In this document: piece after piece, positions 35,677-45,644 of the stretch
How the letters are laid out: every line of letters starts with the position of its first letter
Numbering within the stretch: position 1 is the stretch's first letter
Assembly: GCF_052324685.1 (NCBI RefSeq)
Contig: NC_135220.1
Coordinates: 12,399,639 to 12,463,638 of the forward strand
DNA from: Brachyhypopomus gauderio
Taxonomy: Eukaryota; Chordata; Actinopteri; Gymnotiformes; Hypopomidae
Direction of reading: 5' to 3'
DNA length: 64,000 nucleotides
Notes under the pieces: model-generated
Told to the model about the DNA's origin: nothing
The model's input: the letters and a program-made list of their open reading frames with translations, nothing else
The model's database searches: none
Translations under genes and position numbers: made by a program

Positions 35677-37128
35677 GTAAGGAGACCCTTGGGCTACACA
35701 CTGCACACACAGACCAGTTGGGATGCGTGAGCAGGCCGAAAGAAGCCTAGAGTCCATAAGTCAACATGGCGCTCTGCTGACTTTACAAAGTGTCTTTAGC
35801 GTCACCTGAGCACCATGGTTTGGAAATCCGCGAGACTTCACGACTTTGCGTGTCCACGTGAGTTCTTCACCTCCCTTCATGTCTAGCTTGTTCTTCCAAA
35901 GATGGAAAACCATGAGCAATTCACCTTTTCCTCCATTCTGATGGAGAGTTGCTGGACTTTGGTACAGCGCTGGTTGTTCTGATAAAAAGTGAATGTTCAC
36001 ACCCTGAATTGAATTTTGCTGTAGCATCCTAAAACATTGGTCATGATATTCCAGAATGGGAAGTAACACAACTTAAGTCTTGGAAAAGGTTATTCTTGGT
36101 TTCCTTTGGAGCACATTGGCCTAGTAGCACTGGCCCGGGTAGTATTTGGCACATTTCGGTGTCTTGGTACTTTCACCAGACAGTGACATCTTTGGAGCCT
36201 AACAATATCTGGCTATATTGGAACCCATAATGAATAACATGTCTATGTTTTACATTTTCCACTTTGTAAATGTGACTGTGTATTACGCATGCAAAAAAGT
36301 TTTTAAATTAGATTTTTGATAATGGTCTGGTCCGATCCATCAAGTCTAGTACCAATCTTATTTGTGGCCTAAAGAATTAATACCTCTTGACCACTGTAAC
36401 TTCCACTGTACTAAAGCCAGATACTGGTTAAGGCCACTGTACACAAGTAACCTTTCAGAACCTACATTTTTTAGATTGTACTATTGCCTATATGTGGACT
36501 GGATAGTGAATGCATATCATACTGTAATGATAATTGATAAGACTACATTATATGCATGGGCAAATACTACTTAACATGTTATTACAGAACTACATACTAC
36601 AATAATAATACAGTATTAAAGAAACTGCATAAAAATGTAAGCCTAAAACCAATGGAGTATAGGGAAATTAAGAATACAATAGAATTTTTTATTTATTTAA
36701 AAGTCAAAACTGATTTACATGGGATGATTCAATTTTGCTAACCTTTTGCAGAATACATTTTGCTCCTTTTAACTTGGTGTTTGCAGAAGCAAATGTTAAA
36801 ATAGGAAATATGATAATAAGGATCAGGACAAATGTAATGCGTTGAAGCTTTTTATAATACTGGAAAAAACTATGAAAAACAAAAGCCCCAGAGCTGTGAA
36901 CTGAAAGAGAACTGCTGTGAAATGAAGAGAAAACTGAAATTCTTGAGATGAAAGCTAATTCAATGTCATTCAGACTTTTCTGCTTACTCCATCTCACTAG
37001 CTCACTTATTTAAAAAACCCACTCATGCACTTTTCCTCAGTCTATAATTTACAGTAGAAGTATACGTAAATATATAGAAAATATAGAAAGAGTAAATAGA
37101 TTTCACTTCGGTATAGTTCACTAAAATA

Positions 37129-38787
37129 CTAAAATTTTAGCTTCTTTGGCTTTTCCCATGGAAATTCCTCTCTTCCAAAATGTCCATAGCAGGCTGTTTT
37201 CTTGTATATGGGCCTTTTCAGGTCAAGATCTCTGAAAAATAATAAGAGATTATCAATTAGAGTTCAAAGTTTTTTTAGCTGTTTAATTACCTTAAAATTC
37301 ATTATGCATAATTTGGTTCTGGAGAACTACAAAGCAGAAATGTGACGTAAACGCTCTCCTATTTTGGCCCAGTAGTACTTACTTGACGATTATTCCAGGC
37401 CTCAGGTCAAAATTACTCTGAACAATCTGCAGAAGCTCCTCCTCATCTCTTGTTGATGTGCCATAATGGAAAATGGAGACTGACAAAGGACGACTGATGC
37501 CAATGGCATAGGACACCTGTGAAGTAAGGAATGTGCTTTCAGGGCAGGATTCAGATAGAAGGACCTTTAGAACCCAGTCAGGTGATAAAAAAAAAAATCA
37601 TAAATCAGAATAGTTGCACCACAACCTCTGTGCACTTAACGTGTTCGTTAAGGTTAACATTTGATAAATGACCAATTACACAAAACCCTTCCCTTAATTT
37701 TTTAGGACAGTGGTATCTGTCAAAAGACTAATTTTCTATACTTCTAAGGGGTTTTTTAATAACCATTTGCTACAGATGAAGTTTATCAATGGTCAGACAC
37801 TGTAACCAATACATTGTTTACCTGTACCAGTGCCCTTCTGCATAGTTTGGCTTTGACAAGTGACTTGGCCACCCAGCGTGCTGCATAAGCTCCAGAACGG
37901 TCCACTTTGGAGTAATCTTTACCAGAGAAGGCCCCTCCCCCATGCCCCCCCCAGCCACCATACGTGTCAACAATGATCTTTCTGCCAGTAAGACCTGCGT
38001 CTCCCTGTTTAATAAAACATATTTCAACTACACATGAACAACTGAGACTCCAAATAAATATCTGACTTTTTTTTCCAGTGGTAAAAAAAAAACATTTAGC
38101 ATTTAGCATTAGCATTTGGTCTGATGATGTTACCAGCATGAAAACGGTTACGTACTTGTGGACCACCAAAAAGGAACTTTCCACTTGGAAGCAAGTGATA
38201 AATAGTTCTGTCATCCAGGTACATGGCTGGTATAACTGCCTTGACAACTTTCTCCAACAGATTCTGTCGAATTTCATCCAAAGTGATGTCAGCTTTATGC
38301 TGAACAGAGATGACAACAGTGTGGACCCGGACAGGCTCCATGGCACCCATGTTGTCACGGTATTCCACCGTCACCTGTCAGAAGCACAGGAACTCGTTTC
38401 ATTAAATAACATCCTATGAATTATTTAATATGGCTATGTGCCCTTCCCATCATTGTACCTGTGATTTACAATCAGGCAATATCCATGGGCACTCTCCATT
38501 CCGCGACAGTTCTTTCATCTTGTAGTTAAGCTTATGAGCCAAGAGGATGGTCAGGGGCATGCACTCTTCTGTTTCATCTGTCGCATAGCCAAACATTAAA
38601 CCCTGTCAGAAACAGGAAACTGATTGATATTTTGTTCATATCTTTGGAGCAACAAAATGGCTTGTCTCCATTACACAGACACTGTATTCCTATATCAAAT
38701 GCAAAAATGTGCCATATTTTGTCAATTGTGATTTTTTACACCACAATTGAAATTTGTCCTCCGCTTTTAACCCATCTGTGTAGTCAG

Positions 38788-38848
<61 letters not shown>

Positions 38849-40530
38849 GATTACTAGGGGGCTGTGGATCACACGTGCCCAGAGCAGTGGGCAGCCCTAG
38901 CTCGGCGCCCGGGGAGCAGTTGGGGTTAGGTGCCTTGCTCAAGGGCACCTCAGTCATGGCCTCAGGTCTAGGAATCGAACCCACGACCCTCCGGTCACAA
39001 GACCAGTTCCCTAACCGCCAGGCCATGACTGCCCCTATATCTGCAGTCCCACTGTGACATGTTATTCAAATATCACTTTTGTACCTAAACGCATTTAGTT
39101 TTAAAATATTGTGACAAACAGGTGTTTTAAAAAGCAAACGGCTTTTAAAGCTTACATTTAAAATAAGCTCTACCATTTTTAAAATAAAAAAACTTTCAAA
39201 CACATTTCTGAATTCTAACAAGAATGCATACTTAACAGTGGCCCATGAAGAAGTAAATCTGAAGGAATGCATTCTCATTGGTTCTGATGTGTCCATAATC
39301 TTGTCAGTATGAGACAGAGTGCCCGATAGCGTGTGTGTGTGCTTTAACCTGGTCACCAGCTCCAATATCTTCTTCATCTCTGCCTTCAAACACACAGTCA
39401 CTAATCTCCACACACTGGGGTTGCAAGGCCACAAGCACATTGCAGGTCTTGTAGTCAAAACCTGGGGAGATAATGGATAATGTGTGACTGTATTACACCA
39501 TTTCCTTTATTTATAGAATGAACCACAGAGCATCAATTTTCACACCATGATCACCTTTTATAACAATATATATTATCCATACTATGTCTTCAATGTCTTG
39601 CTGAATTAAAACAAACAACACACCTCACTGATTCATGAGCTACATGTTACCACAAACTCTTATTAGTCCTCCAAAGGGTGTGTGTGTGTGTGTGTGATAT
39701 ATATATATATATATCACACACACATAGGTATTCTTTTTTCTGTCATACCCTTTGATGAATCATCATATCCAATATTCTTCACCGTGTCTCTGACTACTTT
39801 CTGAAGATCAATTGTTGCCTTTGATGTCACCTCTCCACACAACAGGATCATGCCTGTCTTTGCCACACACTCTGTTCGAGGAAAAATATATAAACCTCTT
39901 CTCCCGAGCACATGTGGAACGTTCCCACCGTAACATGGTTAGACAAACGGTTCATCTACACAGGAGGCTCCTGTCTGAAGCCCGTGCTGACATGGTGAAG
40001 TGGGAGGAAGATCGTCGGCCTACCGCAAGCAACTCTGGAGTTAGGATCTCGAGAAAGATACGCATCCAAAACGGCGTCGCTTATTTGGTCACACATTTTA
40101 TCTGTGAAGTCAGAAATACAAATTTCGTTCATTTCTTATTTATCCCATTGCGACACTGTCTCAACGCACCTTTACGTCTAGCTAATTATCATTAGGCCCA
40201 TTATATGACGGACGATATCTGATTTCGTAAATAACAGGGGAAAGTGCAATTCAAGTTCAATTAGATACATGTCGGAAACACGTAGATACGATCACAAATT
40301 TATAAATAATGGTTTGGTTATTAATAAGAGTTATAATAAGAGAATGTACAGGAGTTTACATAAAGTTCACATTAACAGTAGCGTCTCCAATCATCCCGTA
40401 GTGTTGCAGCAGCCTACATGAATTTGTCTTCATATAAGGAAAGCAGCATCTCACCAGAATGTCCCTCTCCGACGGACTCAGAGGTGAAAAGGAATGTTTT
40501 TCCTGATTTGCTGGACCCTGTATTATTCAT
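37129..40530 (-). CDS. mat2al: Methionine adenosyltransferase (S-adenosylmethionine synthetase), MAT2A-like
   Basis: Cytosolic enzyme making S-adenosylmethionine from methionine and ATP. Nine exons on the minus strand: 40530-40455, 40101-40024, 39871-39749, 39461-39349, 38602-38459, 38374-38156, 38004-37822, 37516-37383, 37231-37129; sizes 76, 78, 123, 113, 144, 219, 183, 134, 103 nt give 390 residues and continuous phase (human MAT1A/2A 395, with the same internal exon sizes as I recall them). Visible motifs include [11 protein letters not shown] then [59 protein letters not shown] with KVDRS, and the terminal [19 protein letters not shown]. The start at 40530 is the only ATG before an upstream in-frame stop. 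The N-terminus is short and divergent. Odd: Ser replaces Pro in the GHPDK motif spanning exons 1-2. Intron 5 carries a SINE. Assignment to the fish mat2a-like paralogue is inferred from divergence and vamp8 linkage; mat1a or mat2a remain possible. Confidence 0.93.
38700..39037 (-). mobile_element. tRNA-derived SINE, copy B, in MAT intron
   Basis: Reverse-orientation copy of the SINE at 30098-30387, with the B box complement GGAATCGAACC at 38971-38981 and the A-box region near 39010-39032. It is expanded internally by a (CA)n microsatellite of about 55 bp (38791-38845). It lies between MAT exons 4 and 5 and has the same orientation as the MAT transcript. Confidence 0.85.
39676..39724. repeat. 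Palindromic compound microsatellite (TG)n(AT)n(CA)n
   Basis: GTGTGTGTGTGTGTG is followed by ATATATATATATAT and then CACACACACA, so the tract is its own inverted repeat and can fold into a long hairpin. It sits about 25 bp downstream (minus-strand sense) of the donor of MAT exon 3. Confidence 0.9.
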
Positions 40531-41913
40531 ATTGAACTTAGTGTACACACACTCCCAACTTCCAACGCTTTCGACCACTAACACGTTTGCAACCAGGGAC
40601 GAGTCCAGCAGAGAAAGTCTAAAAGGAGGCGTGGTTTACCCCGAACATCTATAAGTGGGCGTGGTTTACTCATACACAACTTGCCTGCGTTTGGACGTTA
40701 TATACTGTACATGTAGCTAGCTATCAAAAATGATGGCAGCGCACTGGCTTGACAATGCTTGTTAAAAATACAGGGACAACAACCTCTAACTTTATTGAAA
40801 AGTCTAGATATTATGGTAGGGTTATATAGGGTATTATATTGTAGATCATATTTTATCAGTAAGATAATTTTGCCATTGTAATGCATAGACCTATGCCCAT
40901 TTCTAAACAACTATTAAACAATTGTTAAGCAACATAATTAAACATCTTTGTTAATCACATCACTCAGACCTGAACAGATCCTGTCCAAAATATCAGTTGG
41001 AAAGGAATGGTAAAATAACTTAACCCAGTAAATGACTGAGAACATTTTTTTTAAGTTTATGTGAATTTCAGATTCATACACATCTTATTCTACTGCAAAT
41101 GTCAGTTTCAGATACCATATTCTGTCACAACATGGCATTGCGTACATCTGTGTCACAGAGCCAAGCTGTGAATGAATGAGAGACCATGGATTTTTCCATT
41201 TGGTAATAAACATCATCATGTGACTAAACATTTATTTGGCTAAAGTGTTGTCTTGTCTTGAAATTGTAAACTATTGCGCAAGATCTTGTATTCCAGAAAC
41301 TCAAGCACCTATATATGACAATTATATATCTATAATTGATTATACCTCTATGATAAAATCCCCCTGATAGCTCCAGTATATTTCATATACTTTTTTAAGG
41401 CTGAAAATTTAAAAAGCTACATAAACCACATTGTATTCGCAGTTAATAGAAAAATAGGAAATAAAGATACTTGTTCAGGAACCCAATACGTCCCGGTGAA
41501 ACAAGTAACCAATTACCTAATTTTTTATTACTTTACAGCTTTGCAAGACTTTTGTTAATATTCCTCTGATAAGAACAGTGGCCTTCAGCCCTTTGAGTAC
41601 AGTACAGATCTGCATCAGGTGCTTGCCCAGCAGATGGTAGGTCCAGCAAAATGATTGGCTGACTAAAAGCCAATAGGCATCATCCACTCATCCAGCAGCA
41701 GTTAATGTGTAAACTAACAGGGAGGGGTGGCCTTGTGTGCAAATGAGGGGTGGCCTTGTGTGTATTTCTACCTCCTGGTTCTGGTGCAGTCTTGACTCCA
41801 TATCCTGTTTGTTTAAAAAAAGTACAGAGCTTGGTATGAAACATTGGGCATTTCAGTCAGAGATCTCATCAGAAAGTAAGGTTTGGATAAGCACCAAATA
41901 AAGACGCACAAAT
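40531..41913. other. Shared upstream region of the divergent MAT and vamp8 genes
   Basis: About 1.4 kb separates the two start codons, which point away from each other. No further coding exon is seen. A TATATA-like word is near 40701-40707 on the MAT side. A short direct duplication (GAGGGGTGGCCTTGTGTG, twice at about 41722-41762) lies on the vamp8 side. Regulatory function is inferred from position only. Confidence 0.4.
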
Positions 41914-42966
41914 ATGGTAAGTGATTTTTTTACACAGTTTGCCTCGTGACTTACACAATAATGTGCTTAAGGTTAGAACAAGCCTATTGTCTTGGGTAAT
42001 GGAACAGATCAGAAATAGGAACAAAGTTTAAACCAGTAGGACAAGAATTACAATGAAATTTCAATTTTTAGAAGTACCAGTCAAAAGTTTGTAAAGGACA
42101 ATATAGCATGTTAAAGTGTCTCTTTTCACTCAAGTCTCAAGATCAGGAAGAGGTCCATTGTTCACACAGGAATGAAGTGCAGGCAAAATGTCGGTGACGT
42201 TTCAGAAATGGAACTTCGTAGTTAGCAAAATTAGGCCATTTCATCTAGTAAAGACCATTATAAAGCATATTACACAACATTTTACTAATGTGTGGTATAA
42301 TGTCATGCGAGCTATGAAATGTGACGTCTACTGTAATGAGGTGTGTGCTAAGAACTGGTGTTCACTGTTACTTCATGTCATTACCAAAACAATATCAGCA
42401 TTTAACATAAATATTCTAAGGTGAAATGTGTTTTTATTGCAATTACTATGGTCTATGAAATAATGAAATCAAGTTTTTCATGTTTAGGTGGACCACAATA
42501 CACAATCACAAACCTCCAGTAAACTTAATCAAGTGCAGGAGCAGGTCAATGATGTCAAAGTTATCATAAAAGACAACATAAACAAAGTTCTGGAGAGAGG
42601 AGAGAGGTTAGATGACCTTATTGGAAAAACAGATGATCTACAGGCAACTGTAAGTTACTCTGTTATTTAAGTCTTCCTGATGATTAATAGTACTTAGCAG
42701 TTTAATTTTTCATCCCAATTACAGCACTGAATAATATAACTTGATCTGTGGAAAATATTTGACATGTAATATACAATACCCTCTCAATGCTGTTCTTTTT
42801 TAACACATGCACTTTCTACCAGGCCGACTCATTTCAAAGGACTTCCACAAGAGTTTCCAGAAAGTTCTGGTGGAAAAATATGAAAATGATGATTATAATA
42901 GGAGTAGTTGTGCTCATCGTCATTATACTTATCATTCTTTTGGCAACTGGAGTCATTCCCTCATAA
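41914..42966 (+). CDS. vamp8: VAMP8 (endobrevin), R-SNARE of endosomal and autophagosomal fusion
   Basis: Tail-anchored R-SNARE for late endosome, lysosome, autophagosome and regulated-secretion fusion. Three exons: 41914-41916 (just the ATG, directly followed by donor GTAAGT), 42488-42649 and 42823-42966, total 102 residues (human VAMP8 100). The SNARE motif covers roughly residues 13-73 with heptad hydrophobics; the zero-layer Arg is R38 in VLERGERL. The juxtamembrane [11 protein letters not shown] is the VAMP8 signature. A single C-terminal membrane helix ([20 protein letters not shown]) ends two residues before a short tail. No N-terminal extension as in VAMP7 is present. Polyadenylation candidates are AATAAA at 43533-43538 and an earlier one near 43278. 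Confidence 0.95.
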
Positions 42967-43532
42967 CATGATCTTATTTGCTCCATACTAAATAGGCACA
43001 TGAAAATGATACCATTTCCAAAATTTGTTGTTTTTATTTAAAATAGTTTTATCTCATATTCAGTTTCCTGTTCACAATATTTTGGCAGATTTAGTGAAAA
43101 AGTAATGTAAATGTAATGAATTGATTTTAAAGCCTACTGTCTAAAAGACACACCGTCTAAATGGCACACTTGTACATACAAAACACATACTAGAGAACAA
43201 AACACTCCAAGTTCACTGGTACTTATAGCCTACTGTAAATGTTTGTAACCATCCAATGGCTTTATGGCTGTAATTACAATAAATGAGTCATTCATTTCAA
43301 ATCATAGACTATAAAAGGAGAAAGTACATTTTTGATTTTATTATTTTGGACTCCCGTTTTATGCATTTATATAGTTTTTTATATAGTGCATGTTCAGTGT
43401 AATTTTATTAGCTTGAATTCAGTGTTATAGCTAAATATAAATATTCTCCACCAAATTTCCTTGTCAAAAGAACATATAACTAGATTGGTGTTTACTGGCA
43501 TGTAAATACTGCTTATTGTGTGAAACGGATGT

Positions 43533-43538
43533 AATAAA
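43533..43538 (+). terminator. vamp8 polyadenylation signal
   Basis: Canonical AATAAA about 570 bases after the vamp8 stop codon. An alternative lies near 43278, giving a shorter 3' UTR. Confidence 0.5.
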
Positions 43539-43853
43539 GACAGGCATGTTCTAACAAATTTGAATTCACACGATATTTTATTTCATCCACTGTACGACTG
43601 ACTTACATGGTTCTGTAGAAAAAAATTGTCAGGCCTATATGAAACAAAATGTTACATGACTGACATCTGTACTCTTTATTAATTGTAACTAATAAATAAT
43701 TTGCAAAGAAAATTAAAAGTTATTTCAACACGCAGAAACAACACCTGCACATAAGGAACTTACTAAGATTATACTTACAGACTCAGAGAATTTGGTACAT
43801 AAACAACACAAAACAAGTAAAAAGTTTTAACTATGGTGAAGCGTATTATAGAG

Positions 43854-44194
43854 CAGGTATCACCAAATGGCGGACCGCGGTCCGGATCCGGACCCGAACG
43901 CCGTCCTGTCCGGACCCAATCACATTCCTGATTAACTGGATACGGACCCAAATGCCAAAAAAATTTTAACGGGAGACTATATTTTAAAACGGAGAATTTA
44001 TTTTCAGACGAGTGTTACGGTCACCACCCATTTGAGTGTTACGTTCAACCCCCCCCGCTCAACAACTTTCGTTCGCCCCCCCCCCCCCCCCCCCCCCCCG
44101 CTCAACAACTTTCGTTCGCCACCGCGAACCCGGACCTAAGGTCTGAGCTATCTGCCAAAAATGGACCGCGGAAAGATTTAATTGATTACCCCTG
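43854..44194 (-). mobile_element. hAT-type MITE, 341 bp, copy B
   Basis: Inverted-orientation relative of the element at 18461-18703 (shared CGGACCGCGGTCCGGATCCG, GGATACGGACCCAAATGCC and GGAGAATTTATTTTCAGACG stretches). It begins CAGGTATCACC, ends ATTACCCCTG, and has a perfect 8-bp target duplication TTATAGAG (43846-43853 and 44195-44202). It is about 100 bp longer than copy A because of a poly-C tract and a local duplication of CGCTCAACAACTTTCGTTCG. Confidence 0.88.
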
Positions 44195-44202
44195 TTATAG
44201 AG

Positions 44203-44987
44203 TGTCTTATATGATTCAGCGCTGATCGTGTTGTCCCACCTTTAATTGGCTGGCAAAGACAAATGCTACTGTACATAGACAGTAGTTGTAGTTAAAATGG
44301 AGACAATTTTGTCCTTTCATTAACACACCATACTGCACAAATGCTTTGTCTCAGTGATACTCATCCAATGTAACCTTCCATCTACGTCACCACCTGAAAG
44401 ACAAAATAAAAAGTTGAATACACTTCAGAAACAAACAAGAAATAGATGTCCTTTAAAATATAAAATAACTCCCCAAATCTAAAGTATTCCATTATGGTGA
44501 AGCAAATTACTACATAGTTCATGTAAAAAGTACAAACTACAAAAGTCTTGTCCAGCATAAAATTATCATATTCACATATAAATGTGAAGCCTTCAATTAT
44601 TGAAAAATCACAGTAGAAGAAACATTACATGCAAATTTGTAACATTTCTCAGGTTTTAAAAATGTTAAAAAAAGAGAGTTTGTTAGATCAATTTAACATT
44701 GTTTACAGTGAACCTTTTCCACCACAGTCAGTATAACAACACACAATACAAATATGAAAATTAAGCACTTCTCCAACGTAGTGGGGGTCCAAGTACAAAC
44801 CAGGGTTTAGCTCATGGACTACTGGCTACTACTGCTACACCAGCTATAAATGAAAAGCAAGCATTACAGGTATGATTAGAATTGCATATATTAAACACTG
44901 GAAAGTCCAGAGAAAGCTGGATCCTTTGAAAAGTAAACAGTTAATTTTTTTTCAGACTGCTGTCGTATTTAACCATTACTTGAGGTG
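44203..44987. other. Region downstream of hnrnpd, probably part of its 3' UTR
   Basis: AT-rich and gene-free. The last hnrnpd exon appears to start at 44988 (minus-strand sense, after TTTTTTACAG), so this stretch probably holds its non-coding 3' end. I could not fix a polyadenylation site. Confidence 0.4.
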
Positions 44988-44988
44988 C
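44941..44988 (-). other. Start of hnrnpd terminal non-coding exon
   Basis: Acceptor GCCATTTTTTACAG directly precedes 44988 on the minus strand, and the exon begins GCACCTCAAGTAATGG. The hnrnpdl acceptor at the same relative place is nearly identical (GGGTTTTTTACAG). The 3' end is not determined; the end given here is only the visible start. Confidence 0.55.
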
Positions 44989-45192
44989 CTGTAAAAAATG
45001 GCATTACAAAATTACAGAAATATACTGTATTACATAAAACAAATCCCACGAAACTTTTAAAAAAAGAACACAGAAAAAAGAGGAAGATTAAAAGCTGGAT
45101 GTATCCCTTATGTTTTCTTTCTTTCAGATTGCTTTTTTTCTTTTTCTTTCTCTTTTTCGACAATTCATATACAGGATGTTGGAAGACCATAC

Positions 45193-45294
45193 CAAATGGG
45201 TGTATACGAGAGCCTACGCCTCTCGTACCCTGTCCGCATTGAGCGGGCCTGAGAGAGGTGGGCAGTCAGCTCAGGGCCTGCAAGGAAGCCTCCG
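45193..45294 (-). other. hnrnpd non-coding 3' UTR cassette exon (102 nt), probable NMD switch
   Basis: Bounded on the minus strand by acceptor ACCTTGTTTGTACCTGCCAG and donor G|GTATGGTCTTCC. The upstream exon (carrying the stop at 45647-45645) ends at 45618 with CATACAG|GTATGT, and the next acceptor TTTTTTACAG is at 44989. The stop lies about 27 nt before the first junction, so it is decay-insensitive if the cassette is skipped. With the cassette the stop lies about 129 nt before the second junction, which is decay-prone. The exon is about the size of the known 107-nt alternative exon of human HNRNPD and has a paralogous counterpart in hnrnpdl. Confidence 0.8.
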
Positions 45295-45644
45295 CTGGCA
45301 GGTACAAACAAGGTCAGAGTTAGGAGACAACATTCTTCTTCTCTTGCAAATCCTTATTTTCTGGTACCCATTTAGCAATACTGTACCTGTTAAAATTTTT
45401 TTTTACTGTTACAAAATGGCAAGAAACAACCAAAAGCCGGCGGTTACATGATTGACAAAAGACTGGTCTTTATGTTACCACTACAGTAAAGCACTTCAGG
45501 GTGCTGTGAAAAACTTTAAAGAAAAACAAAATTAAGCAAAGTACATTAATTTGGAATGTCAATGTAGCATACATTATTTGCTAGGGAAGGTTTTTGCTAA
45601 GTAATACAAGGACATACCTGTATGTAATTTTTGCAGTTTAAGTA

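Larger units (their letters stand above)
29541..37128. other. Region between cxadr and the MAT gene, no confident gene
   Basis: Besides the SINE/LINE pair (30098-30620), the 36-bp minisatellite (30841-31245), the Harbinger-like element (31617-33132), the SINE remnant (34140-34330) and the exon-like segment (35440-35676), I see no gene. The frames at 34421-34753 and 35761-36069 lack recognisable motifs and splice context. Bases 36100-37100 are AT-rich; TTTATT at 36688-36697 gives candidate minus-strand polyadenylation signals for the MAT gene. Confidence 0.6.

Noticed and set aside
35761-36069. Minus-strand 102-codon frame opposite the orphan exon
   Set aside because: No recognisable motif, no clear splice sites, and composition consistent with chance.
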